64,000 nucleotides of DNA from Pantoea sp. WMus005 (GTDB lineage Bacteria > Pseudomonadota > Gammaproteobacteria > Enterobacterales > Enterobacteriaceae), in contig NZ_JACBXU010000001.1 of NCBI RefSeq assembly GCF_013415305.1, positions 186,001 to 250,000 of the forward strand, given 5' to 3'. The number at the start of each line of letters is the position of its first letter. Positions within the stretch are counted from its first letter, which is position 1. Below the pieces are notes generated by a model. The model had not been told where the DNA came from. It was given only the letters and a program-made list of their open reading frames with translations, and did not search any database. Of the stretch, positions 40,524-48,969 are shown one piece after another. The translations under genes and the position numbers were made by a program.

Positions 40524-41750
40524 TTAATGCCGTTGCAACACAGGTTCTGCTGTGACGGAACTCTGCGGCAAGCGAATGGTGAGTGACAGGAACAGCGAGA
40601 TGACCAGCAGCGTCATAATCAGGCTGAAGGTGACGGTGAAACCACCAAACAGTGAGGCAACCAGCGAACCCAGTACGCTACCGATACCAAAGCCGAGATA
40701 GAGCAGGCCATAGTTTTTGGTCAGGTTATTGAGGCCAAAGAAATCACTCACCAGCGACGGGAATACTGTGATAGTGCCGCCAAAGCTGAAGGCCACACAG
40801 GCGAGTGACAGGAAGAAGGTCATCTCATTCATCCGGGTAAACAGCAGCACGCTCATTCCAGTCAGCGACACGATTTGCGCCAGCGAAATAACTCGGATGC
40901 GCAGCATTTTGTCGGAGAGCACACCTAATACCAGCCGACCACTCAGGTTGGCAATCGCGATAACCGTTACCGCGCTGGCAGCGGTCTGTGTGGAGAGATG
41001 CACCAGTCCTTCGCCGATATCTTTGGCAACGCCTATCACATAGAGGCCACTCATGCAGGCGGTCAGGAACATCAGCGCCAGCATCCAGTACTGCGGCAGT
41101 CGCACTGATTGCGCCAGCGTGTAATCCCGCACATGTTGCTGACCCAGGGTAGCCGGTCCGTTCTGCTGCAGTGGCGCTTCGCGCATCAGTAGCGCGCCGA
41201 GGATGATCATCGACATCGCCAGCACGCCCCAGATCATGAAGGTCTGTTCCAGACCGACCGTTGCCAGCAGCGTCCCGCAGATAAATTTGAATCCCAGGCT
41301 GCCCAGACCGTATGCACCAATCGCACAGGCAGAGATCATCCCTTTGCGTTCCGGAAACCATTTCACGCAGTTTGACAGCGTCATCAGGTAACCTGCGCCA
41401 TCGGCCAGACCCACCAGCAGTCCGGCACTGAAATAGAGCATCATCAGGTTACTGGCGTGCGCGGTGAGCCAGAAACCCAGCGCCATCAGTACACCCGCAC
41501 CGATAGTGACGCGGCGTACACCAAAACGTTCCTGTAATTTCCCGGCCAGCGAAGAGGCGATAGCCAGACCTAAACTCAGCAGGCCAAACGAAAAAGCGAC
41601 CTGGCTGACGGAGGCATCCAGCTTCTGTGACAGCTGCCCATTAAACAAACTCCATGTGTAGACTGACCCTAGTGCGAACTGAGTAATGACGGTGCCGAAC
41701 AATGTAAGCCAGCGGGAACGCTGGTAAGAAGCCTGTTGAGTCTGGTTCAT
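40524..41750 (-). CDS. yhjX: YhjX-like pyruvate/oxalate-formate-type MFS transporter
   Basis: 408-residue, 12-helix MFS transporter of the OFA family, closely similar to E. coli YhjX (RWLTLFGTVITQFALGSVYT, LVGLADGAGYLMTLSNCVKW, GLNNLTKNYGLLYLGFG). E. coli YhjX is induced by pyruvate through YpdAB and is implicated in pyruvate handling. In E. coli yhjX is far from ypdAB; here both lie in one window, and the upstream region carries a YpdB-type double site. Confidence 0.9.
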   Translation of the reverse strand: MNQTQQASYQRSRWLTLFGTVITQFALGSVYTWSLFNGQLSQKLDASVSQVAFSFGLLSLGLAIASSLAGKLQERFGVRRVTIGAGVLMALGFWLTAHASNLMMLYFSAGLLVGLADGAGYLMTLSNCVKWFPERKGMISACAIGAYGLGSLGFKFICGTLLATVGLEQTFMIWGVLAMSMIILGALLMREAPLQQNGPATLGQQHVRDYTLAQSVRLPQYWMLALMFLTACMSGLYVIGVAKDIGEGLVHLSTQTAASAVTVIAIANLSGRLVLGVLSDKMLRIRVISLAQIVSLTGMSVLLFTRMNEMTFFLSLACVAFSFGGTITVFPSLVSDFFGLNNLTKNYGLLYLGFGIGSVLGSLVASLFGGFTVTFSLIMTLLVISLFLSLTIRLPQSSVTAEPVLQRH

Positions 41751-41848
41751 GATTTTCTCTCCCGTCCGGGAATCTGGACACTGCGGTCAGAATAAAGCAG
41801 TGATTCGCGCGCGTGAGCAGTAAAGGCATGAACGGAACGGATCAGGGA

Positions 41849-41879
41849 ATGAAATGCCCTTCAGGCGGTATGAATGGCA
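41849..41879 (-). promoter_or_regulatory. Predicted YpdB double binding site upstream of yhjX
   Basis: On the minus strand TGCCATTCAT - 11 bases - GGCATTTCAT. The second half is an exact copy of the motif reported for YpdB at E. coli yhjX (two direct GGCATTTCAT repeats with an 11-bp spacer); the first half matches 7 of 10. About 98 bases upstream of the start codon. Confidence 0.65.
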
Positions 41880-41892
41880 TCGCGGGAGTTAA

Positions 41893-41944
41893 GCCCCGCC
41901 GAATCAGAAGTAACCAAAGCCCCGCCGAATCAGAAGTAACCAAA
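41893..41944. repeat. Perfect 2 x 26-bp tandem repeat
   Basis: The unit starting GCCCCGCCGAATCAGAAGTA occurs twice head to tail without mismatch, between yhjX and the YmgB-like gene. Confidence 0.95.
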
Positions 41945-42060
41945 GCGGCAACTTAATAATTAAGCGTAATTAGCCGTAAGATAATGTTTCAATCAGATGA
42001 TTCTATGAGCAGGTTTCCAGATTACTTGCCAGGCTTAGAGTTCACTTAACAGGAGGAAAT

Positions 42061-42294
42061 ATGAAAGACCGGACATATGAATCCAGCACCAGTGAGGATG
42101 AAGTTTGCTGCATCATCGGTCAGGCGGTGATTGAACTCAGTACAGAACAACAGCCTGTGACCAAATCGACGCTGGCATTAAAACTGCTGTCGATGGCCGA
42201 TCGTGATAGTGACGATGAGCGTGTTCTGCTCTACTGGATTGCGCGTAAAGCGATCAATAAACCCCAGAAACTCCTTCAGCAACAGTGGGCGTAA
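42061..42294 (+). CDS. YmgB/AriR-like small protein
   Basis: 77 residues, helical, with an IIGQAVIELSTEQQPVTKSTLALKL core resembling the YcgZ/YmgA/AriR(YmgB) family of small connector proteins that affect Rcs signalling, biofilm and acid resistance in E. coli. Strong AGGAGGAA ribosome-binding site six bases before the ATG. Family membership is by pattern only; alternatively an unrelated small helical protein. Confidence 0.6.
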   Translation: MKDRTYESSTSEDEVCCIIGQAVIELSTEQQPVTKSTLALKLLSMADRDSDDERVLLYWIARKAINKPQKLLQQQWA

Positions 42295-42307
42295 CGCCCA
42301 TCCGGCA

Positions 42308-42323
42308 GCGGGCCTCAGCCCGC
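42308..42323. terminator. Hairpin between converging YmgB-like and EamA genes
   Basis: Six-bp stem GCGGGC / GCCCGC with CTCA loop; no T run, so weak. Confidence 0.4.
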
Positions 42324-42330
42324 TTCGGCG

Positions 42331-43230
42331 TCAGATGATTACCCGGCGACGGCTTGCCGGCCAGCGGGCAAACATCACGATATTGCCCAGCAAAATCATG
42401 ACAAGGCCAGGGATGGCGCTGGCATGCCACTCATACCCCTCAAAGTGGGTAGAAAGTGTCAGCGCAACCAATGGAAACAATACTGTTGTGTAGGCAGCCC
42501 GACTGGCGCCGATACGTCCCACCAGCGTAAAATAGGCCCCGAATCCCATCACCGATCCCACGATGGCCAGATACGTTAAGGCCCCAATCCACTGCGTATT
42601 CCAGGCTGGCTGCAGCGAAACACCCTGTAGCAGCGAGACCAGTGCCATCATCAGCGCACCGTATAACATGCCATAGCTGTTGGTTGTCAGCACGTCGCGC
42701 TGGAGACGCTGATGCCGCTGACTGATCATATTGCCGAAAGAAAATCCCAGCGTGCCCAGCGCACTCAATCCAATGCCCAACATCAATCCGGCAGAGGCCT
42801 GCGTACTGCGCAGATCGTGCCAGAACAACGCAACAATGCCTGCCATGCCCAGTGCTATCGCCGGAATCAGGCGTGCAGAAGGACGCTGACGGAAAAATAT
42901 CCATTGATTAATAGCGTTGTACATCACAGCCATTGAGAAAATCACTGACTCCAGCCCGCTGCTGATAAAGCCAGAAGCGTAATAGAAGCAAACAAAGTTG
43001 AAGCCAAAGACGCAGCCCCCCTGCAGCACACAGAAGAGGTGATCCTGTAGTGTTAGCCTGTGCAGCCGTTTTATCAGCTTAAGCAGCAATAGCATGACCA
43101 GTGAAGCCAGCAAGAAGCGCCAGAAGACAGCGACGGTGACGGCATTGATGCCCGCAGACTGTTGCGCATAGATAGCAATCCAGGTGGTACCCCAGATGAG
43201 GACAACTGAGAGATACAAAAAAAGATTCAT
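42331..43230 (-). CDS. EamA-family (DMT) exporter
   Basis: 299-residue inner-membrane transporter with ten helices in two EamA repeats (LYLSVVLIWGTTWIAIY; WRFLLASLVMLLLLKL; TYLAIVGSVMGFGAYFTL). Start at ATG 43230 preceded by GTGGAGA; the upstream open frame extends over the regulatory region but is not used. DMT proteins of this kind export amino acids or metabolites. Divergent from an AraC-type regulator with a 177-base gap, which likely controls it. Confidence 0.88.
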   Translation of the reverse strand: MNLFLYLSVVLIWGTTWIAIYAQQSAGINAVTVAVFWRFLLASLVMLLLLKLIKRLHRLTLQDHLFCVLQGGCVFGFNFVCFYYASGFISSGLESVIFSMAVMYNAINQWIFFRQRPSARLIPAIALGMAGIVALFWHDLRSTQASAGLMLGIGLSALGTLGFSFGNMISQRHQRLQRDVLTTNSYGMLYGALMMALVSLLQGVSLQPAWNTQWIGALTYLAIVGSVMGFGAYFTLVGRIGASRAAYTTVLFPLVALTLSTHFEGYEWHASAIPGLVMILLGNIVMFARWPASRRRVII

Positions 43231-43407
43231 TGCGAGATTCTCCACTGCAAAACGCCGAGTCTGCGCCAGTAAACCGATCGGTTCTTGCAGCAGCTTGCGC
43301 AGCATTTGCAAAATCTTGCGCATTTTTGCCGTCCGTCCCATTGTGGCCTGTTCTCTGTCCCGCGCAATCCGTAAACTGGCCCTCTGTTTATCTGAGCTGA
43401 TACCCCG

Positions 43408-44277
43408 ATGAGCCGTTACCAGACCTTTGATATGCTGCAACGCCACAAAGCACAACTGCGTGATCAGGTGCAACTTCACAGCGGCATTCAGCTGGCGGCC
43501 TGGTTCAATAGTGGCGATCGTGTAACCAACCTTAGCGATCATCACACGCTGAGCCTTTATGTGGCGGGCGGCTACGATACCTGGCATAAAACTGCGCACG
43601 GCTGGCGTAACGGTGGTGCACCGGATCGCTTCTGTCTGATGCCTTCTGGCACGGAGTCAACCTGGGATCTGCGTGCCGATCTCGCTTTTGTTCATCTTTA
43701 TTGCAGTGAAAATCAGCTGCGGCAGCTGGCCGAACAGGTCTGGAACCGCAGTCCGGCGCAGTTAAATTTGCATGAAAAAGTCTTTTCTACGGATGACCGT
43801 ATTACCCAGCTCTATCGGCACTTCCTGCTGAGCAGTGACTGGCAACAGCCCGCCAGCCAGCTGACATTAAGCAGTGCATCAACACTGCTTCTGACCCATC
43901 TGTTGCAACACTACAGCGACGTAAAGTGGCAATTGCCCCGGGTGCGCGGCGGACTGGCTCCGGTGGTATTACGACGTGTTCTGGAATTTATTGAAACCCA
44001 TCTCGACCAGCCTTTAACCCTGACGGTGCTGGCGCAGGAAGCGGCATTAAGTGAGTTTCACTTTGCCCGTATGTTTCGTCACACCACGGGCGAAGCGCCA
44101 CACCAGTTTGTGATGCGTCGTCGCATGGATCGCGCGAGGACATTGCTTGCGCATCCCGATTTGACGCTGACCGTGATTGCTCTTCAGTGTGGTTTCCACT
44201 CTTCTGCGCATTTCAGCCATCGTTTCCGTCAGGTCTATGGCATGACGCCTTCCGCGTGTCGACGGGGGAGTCGCTGA
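43408..44277 (+). CDS. AraC-family transcription regulator
   Basis: 289 residues: an N-terminal sensing domain (about 1-175, cupin-like) and a C-terminal double helix-turn-helix (185-285; LTVLAQEAALSEFHFARMF and LTVIALQCGFHSSAHFSHRF). Divergent from the EamA exporter. Inducer unknown. Confidence 0.9.
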   Translation: MSRYQTFDMLQRHKAQLRDQVQLHSGIQLAAWFNSGDRVTNLSDHHTLSLYVAGGYDTWHKTAHGWRNGGAPDRFCLMPSGTESTWDLRADLAFVHLYCSENQLRQLAEQVWNRSPAQLNLHEKVFSTDDRITQLYRHFLLSSDWQQPASQLTLSSASTLLLTHLLQHYSDVKWQLPRVRGGLAPVVLRRVLEFIETHLDQPLTLTVLAQEAALSEFHFARMFRHTTGEAPHQFVMRRRMDRARTLLAHPDLTLTVIALQCGFHSSAHFSHRFRQVYGMTPSACRRGSR

Positions 44278-44795
44278 TCTTCCTGGCAGCAAAAGGCGTT
44301 ATGTGAAGCGCATAATAACACCAAAAATAATTAACATTTTTTATGTTTAGAATTAACCCTTATGGGTTAAGTTTCGTCATCAATTTCTGACTCAATTCTA
44401 TTAAATAGTCATTAACCGCACTTTTTAGCCGTCAGTCATTTTACGGCTCAATTCTCAATTGAACAGTGAAATGAAGTATCTTGCAATCCCAGATTTCATG
44501 CACCCGCGAGCGAGATTCTTAAGAAAACTCTTATATATCAGATCACTAGATCCTGACTTCTCGCACGTCCTCTCTGTTACATTTTGTTTCATCTTATCAT
44601 TTCCTTTACCTGTTCTACTATTTTTACACTCACGCTATTGGTGTTTATCTGAAAATTAAATTTACGGATTCACGCTTCTGAACCGCGTCATATCGCCAGT
44701 AGATGGATTGAACTCGCTTCTTCCCGCAGCGCCTGTTTTGAGATGAATGTTTAATATCAGGAATGATTTATGGCAGGGGTAGCCGTTCTTAACAT
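44278..44795. other. AT-rich spacer before the T6SS cluster
   Basis: About 520 bases of AT-rich sequence marking the left border of the secretion cluster. A 66-codon frame at 44459-44659 begins with TTG, lacks a ribosome-binding site and resembles nothing, so I do not call it. No tRNA or att-like repeat is visible at this border. Confidence 0.5.
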
Positions 44796-44824
44796 TTGAC
44801 ACTGGCTGTGGCGGTTTCTATCAC
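44796..44824 (+). promoter_or_regulatory. Candidate promoter of the T6SS operon
   Basis: TTGACA - 17 bases - TATCAC ending 20 bases before tssB. The leader would be very short, so a further promoter upstream is possible. Confidence 0.4.
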
Positions 44825-44844
44825 TCCAGAGAACAGGGACAGCC

Positions 44845-45345
44845 ATGTCTAACTCTTCCTTTCAGTCCGAAATACCCAAGGCACGTATTAATTTAAAACT
44901 TGATTTGCATACGGGCGGTGCGAGCAAGAAAACCGAACTCCCCCTGAAATTACTGGTGGCAGGAGACTTCAGTCATGGGCAGGAGTCTGCACCTCTGTCT
45001 GAGCGAAAAAAAGTTAATCTGAACAAAAATAACTTTGACTCAGTACTTTCCGAATATTCCCCAAACGTCAATCTGACCGTTAAAAACACGCTGGCTGATG
45101 ACGGCAGCGAAGACAACATCAGCCTGACCTTCCGGAGCATGAAGGATTTCACCCCGGAGCAGGTCTCCCGTCAAATACCTCAGCTAAAGGCGATGCTGTC
45201 CATGCGCAATCTGCTTCGCGACTTAAAAGCTAACCTGCTGGATAATCAGGCTTTCCGAAAAGAGCTGGAAAAAATTCTGCTCGACCCGGCATTAAGCGCA
45301 GAACTCCGCGCAGAACTGTCTGCTCTGGCCCCGAAACAGCCATAA
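44845..45345 (+). CDS. tssB: TssB (VipA), T6SS sheath small subunit
   Basis: Contractile-sheath protein, 166 residues, which pairs with TssC to form the tail sheath in the cytoplasm. Family motifs PLKLLVAGDFSHGQE, RKKVNLNKNNFDSVL and LTFRSMKDFTPEQV are plain. First gene of the visible cluster, with AGGGACAG ahead of the ATG; tssC follows after 39 bases. Confidence 0.95.
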   Translation: MSNSSFQSEIPKARINLKLDLHTGGASKKTELPLKLLVAGDFSHGQESAPLSERKKVNLNKNNFDSVLSEYSPNVNLTVKNTLADDGSEDNISLTFRSMKDFTPEQVSRQIPQLKAMLSMRNLLRDLKANLLDNQAFRKELEKILLDPALSAELRAELSALAPKQP

Positions 45346-45384
45346 CGGTCAGGATGATTTAACGGATTAATAAGGAGGATATTG

Positions 45385-46926
45385 ATGTCTGTAAAAATTG
45401 AGAATGTCGCGGGTGGCGAGAGCGTGGTGCTGGAACGTCCGGCTGCTGGTGGGGTTTATGCGTCTCTGTTTAAAAAAATCAATCTGAACCCGGTCTCCGA
45501 ACTCAGTGCACTGGATATCTGGCAGGATGCGCAGGCGATGTCGGATGCGACTGCGGATGAACGTTTAACGGCGGGGATGCAGGTATTTCTGGAATGCCTG
45601 ACGAAAGCGGGCTCAAAAGTTGAAAAACTCGACAAAAACCTGATTGACCATCATATCGCGGAGCTGGACTACCAGATTAGCCGTCAGCTGGATGCGGTAA
45701 TGCATAGCGAAGAATTCCAGGCGGTGGAGAGCCTGTGGCGGGGCGTGAAATCGCTGGTCGACAAAACTGATTTCCGTCAGAACGTGAAAGTTGAACTGCT
45801 GGATATGTCCAAAGAAGACCTGCGTCAGGACTTCGAAGACTGCCCGGAAATCATCCAGAGTGGATTGTATAAACACACCTATATTAATGAGTATGACACC
45901 CCTGGCGGTGAGCCGATTGCCGCGCTGATTTCCGGCTACGAATTTGATGCTTCCGCTCAGGATGTAACGCTTCTGCGCAACATCTCTAAAGTGTCTGCTG
46001 CTGCGCATATGCCGTTTATCGGCTCCGCAGGCCCGAAATTTTTCCTCAAGGATTCGATGGAGGAAGTGGCGGCTATAAAAGATATCGGTAACTACTTTGA
46101 CCGCGCTGAATATATCAAATGGAAGTCCTTTCGCGAGACGGACGATTCCCGCTATATCGGTCTGGTGATGCCGCGTGTCCTGGGCCGTCTGCCATATGGC
46201 CCGGATACCGTGCCGGTGCGCAGCTTCAATTACGTGGAAGAAGTGAAAGGCCCGGATCACGACAAATACCTCTGGACCAACGCCTCATTTGCCTTTGCAT
46301 CCAACATGGTTCGCAGTTTTATTAATAACGGCTGGTGTGTGCAAATCCGTGGCCCGCAGGCCGGTGGTGCCGTTCAGGATCTGCCTATTCATCTGTACGA
46401 TCTGGGCACCGGCAATCAGGTCAAGATCCCATCTGAAGTGATGATCCCTGAAACCCGTGAGTTTGAGTTTGCCAATCTCGGCTTCATTCCGCTCTCCTAC
46501 TACAAGAACCGTGACTATGCGTGCTTCTTCTCGGCGAACTCGACCCAGAAACCAGCCCTGTATGACACCGCGGATGCCACAGCCAACAGCCGCATCAATG
46601 CCCGTCTGCCGTACATCTTCCTGCTGTCACGCATTGCTCACTACCTGAAGCTGATTCAGCGTGAAAACATCGGCACCACCAAGGACCGCCGTTTGCTGGA
46701 GCTCGAGCTCAACACCTGGGTGCGTAGTCTGGTGACGGAAATGACCGATCCGGGCGACGAGCTGCAGGCGTCTCACCCGCTGCGCGATGCCAAAGTGGTG
46801 GTGGAAGATATCGAAGATAACCCGGGCTTCTTCCGTGTGAAGCTGTATGCGGTACCGCACTTCCAGGTGGAAGGGATGGACGTCAACCTGTCACTGGTTT
46901 CCCAGATGCCGAAGGCGAAATCCTAA
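45385..46926 (+). CDS. tssC: TssC (VipB), T6SS sheath large subunit
   Basis: Main sheath protein, 513 residues. Conserved segments are SEEFQAVESLWRGVKSLVD, FIGSAGPKFF, RVLGRLPYG and NPGFFRVKLYAVPHFQVEGM. Start at ATG 45385 after AAGGAGG; the preceding TTG codon is not needed. Assembles with TssB around the Hcp tube and is recycled by ClpV. Confidence 0.97.
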   Translation: MSVKIENVAGGESVVLERPAAGGVYASLFKKINLNPVSELSALDIWQDAQAMSDATADERLTAGMQVFLECLTKAGSKVEKLDKNLIDHHIAELDYQISRQLDAVMHSEEFQAVESLWRGVKSLVDKTDFRQNVKVELLDMSKEDLRQDFEDCPEIIQSGLYKHTYINEYDTPGGEPIAALISGYEFDASAQDVTLLRNISKVSAAAHMPFIGSAGPKFFLKDSMEEVAAIKDIGNYFDRAEYIKWKSFRETDDSRYIGLVMPRVLGRLPYGPDTVPVRSFNYVEEVKGPDHDKYLWTNASFAFASNMVRSFINNGWCVQIRGPQAGGAVQDLPIHLYDLGTGNQVKIPSEVMIPETREFEFANLGFIPLSYYKNRDYACFFSANSTQKPALYDTADATANSRINARLPYIFLLSRIAHYLKLIQRENIGTTKDRRLLELELNTWVRSLVTEMTDPGDELQASHPLRDAKVVVEDIEDNPGFFRVKLYAVPHFQVEGMDVNLSLVSQMPKAKS

Positions 46927-46942
46927 GTAAGGCAGGAAGCCC

Positions 46943-48283
46943 ATGAAAACGGAACAACCGTTATGGGGCAGAGGCCAGATGGTCTCTCCCCAGCACTTCC
47001 AGCAACAGGCCGCGTATGCGGCCTGGTCTGTGGAATGTATCGCCCGGCTGGGTCTTGCCCAGCCCTGGGGAATGATCGAGGCCACGTTTGAGCCGGATGC
47101 ACTGAAGCTGGGCTGTCTGCAGGCCCGTCATCTGCATATCCGCTTCCCTGACGGGACGCTTATCGATACGGATAATGCGGACGACCTGCCACCGGTGCTG
47201 TCGCTTGAGAGCGAGTCGCAGGCCGTGACGGTGGTCCTCGCCCTGCCGCTGCTGCGGGCCAATGGTGGCAACTGCCTGAAGCCTGATGAAGTGGCTGAAC
47301 GCCCGGTACGTTTCCGCCAGCGCTGGCGGGATGTCCGCAACCGCTTTGGTGAAGATACCCGCCAGATTGCGGTCATTCAGCCTGAACTGACTTTGCGCTT
47401 TGCCCATCAGAACAACAGCGATTACCTGACCTGTCCGGTTGCCCGTCTGCAGCAGAACTCGCAGGGTAACTGGGCACCCGATGAGGCCTTTCTTCCTCCT
47501 CTGTTAGCGCTGCAGGGCAGCCGCTGGCTGGTCACCCAACTGGACCAACTGATGACGCAACTGCGTGCGCGTCTGACTCGTCTGATGGCCATGCGCCGTG
47601 AAAGCAATGAGCGGATGGCCGATTTTGCCGTGGCCGATGTGTCCCTGTTCTGGTTGCTCAATGCGCTGAACAGTGCTGAGCCGGTACTGGGGCAGTTCCA
47701 GCGTCACCCGCAAAGTCCGCCTGAGCGTCTGTATCCAGAGCTGGTAAGGCTCGCGGGCAGCCTGCTGACCTTCTCACTGGAGCACCAGGTCAGTGCCATT
47801 CCGGCCTGGCAGCATGAGCAGCTGAATAACGTCTTCCCGCCGCTGTTTGATTTGCTGGGCGATCTGCTGGAAGCCAGTCTGCCGTCGCGGGTGGTTTCCA
47901 TTGAACTGGATTACGATCCGCGTCTGCATTTCTGGCAGGCCCGTCTGCACGATCCGCGTCTGCGCGAAGGCGCCGATTATTACCTCTCCGTTCGTTCGCC
48001 GATGTCGGTGGCACAGCTGCAGGAGCAGTTCCCGCGCCAGTGCAAGGTCGGCAGTCCCGATCACGTTCGCAGTATCGTCAACTCCTCCCGCGTGGGGGTG
48101 CCGCTGATGCCACTGCGTCATGTGCCGGCTGCCATTCCGCTGCGCCTGGAAAATCAGTATTTCAACCTTGATGTGACACACCCACTGGCCACCGAGATGT
48201 TGCAAAGCGGCAGCTGCATGTTTTATGTCCCGGGGATGCTCGGCGAGCCTGAACTTGAACTCTTTGCGGTACTGAGAACATGA
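46943..48283 (+). CDS. tssK: TssK, T6SS baseplate-membrane adaptor
   Basis: 446-residue cytoplasmic baseplate component linking the tail baseplate to the TssJLM membrane complex. Begins with the family motif PLWGRGQMVSPQHFQQQ; further signatures are LYPELVRLAGSLLTFS and LEPVEIELDYDP-like IELDYDPRLHFWQARL. Overlaps tssL by four bases. Confidence 0.95.
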   Translation: MKTEQPLWGRGQMVSPQHFQQQAAYAAWSVECIARLGLAQPWGMIEATFEPDALKLGCLQARHLHIRFPDGTLIDTDNADDLPPVLSLESESQAVTVVLALPLLRANGGNCLKPDEVAERPVRFRQRWRDVRNRFGEDTRQIAVIQPELTLRFAHQNNSDYLTCPVARLQQNSQGNWAPDEAFLPPLLALQGSRWLVTQLDQLMTQLRARLTRLMAMRRESNERMADFAVADVSLFWLLNALNSAEPVLGQFQRHPQSPPERLYPELVRLAGSLLTFSLEHQVSAIPAWQHEQLNNVFPPLFDLLGDLLEASLPSRVVSIELDYDPRLHFWQARLHDPRLREGADYYLSVRSPMSVAQLQEQFPRQCKVGSPDHVRSIVNSSRVGVPLMPLRHVPAAIPLRLENQYFNLDVTHPLATEMLQSGSCMFYVPGMLGEPELELFAVLRT

Positions 48284-48969
48284 GTGAGCATAAACGCGGT
48301 ACGGCCGCGTCCATCGATATTGATGAGCTGCTGCAGGATACCTGGCTGCAGGCCATCAGCCTGCGCCACGGCCCGACGTTTCAGGACGGTGAGGGGCGGG
48401 TCCTGTGGGAGCGCTGTATTGCCGATGTGGAGCGGGTCCGGCAAGAGCTGAAAGCGCGTGAGCTGGACGAGGAGGGCTGTCAGCACATTCTTGCCGCGCA
48501 GTGTGCCCTGCTCGATGAGGCGGTGAAAGGTCGGGGCGTGGAGGATGACGCCTGCGTGCAGTGGTACAACATTCCGCTGCAGGGGCATTTCCTGGGCACC
48601 ATGGATGCTGGCGATACGCTCTGTGACCGGATGCATGATGTCCTGCGTGAACCCGCCCCCGATGCGGCAGTACTGACCTGTTTTCAGCGGGTGATGATGC
48701 TGGGGTTCCTCGGCAGCTACCGCTCTCTGAACGATCCGGCGCGGCAGTCCCTCGTCAGTACGCTCAGTGAGCACGTCGCCCCCTTCAGCTATCCGCAGCC
48801 CCCCCCAGTACTGGCAGAAAGTCGTGCCGGACGGGGCATGGGGGGCTGGCTGGCCTCCTGGCCGGCGCGTATCGGCCTGAGCCTGCTCGTTGTGGCGGTG
48901 CTCTGGTGGGGGCTGGACTGCTGGCTTGACCAGACCCTGAAAGCCCTGTTGCCGGGAGCGGTGAAATGA
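48280..48969 (+). CDS. tssL: TssL (DotU/IcmH family), T6SS membrane complex subunit
   Basis: 229 residues: cytoplasmic helical domain of the DotU family (LDEAVKGRG, VQWYNIPLQGHFLGTMDAGD) and one C-terminal membrane helix (IGLSLLVVAVLWWGLDCWL). No peptidoglycan-binding domain on this subunit; the OmpA domain is on the next gene. ATGA overlaps on both sides with tssK and the OmpA-domain gene show tight translational coupling. Confidence 0.92.
   Translation: MSEHKRGTAASIDIDELLQDTWLQAISLRHGPTFQDGEGRVLWERCIADVERVRQELKARELDEEGCQHILAAQCALLDEAVKGRGVEDDACVQWYNIPLQGHFLGTMDAGDTLCDRMHDVLREPAPDAAVLTCFQRVMMLGFLGSYRSLNDPARQSLVSTLSEHVAPFSYPQPPPVLAESRAGRGMGGWLASWPARIGLSLLVVAVLWWGLDCWLDQTLKALLPGAVK

Noticed and set aside
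44459..44659. 66-codon frame before the T6SS cluster
   Set aside because: TTG start, no ribosome-binding site, no resemblance and AT-rich composition give no support.
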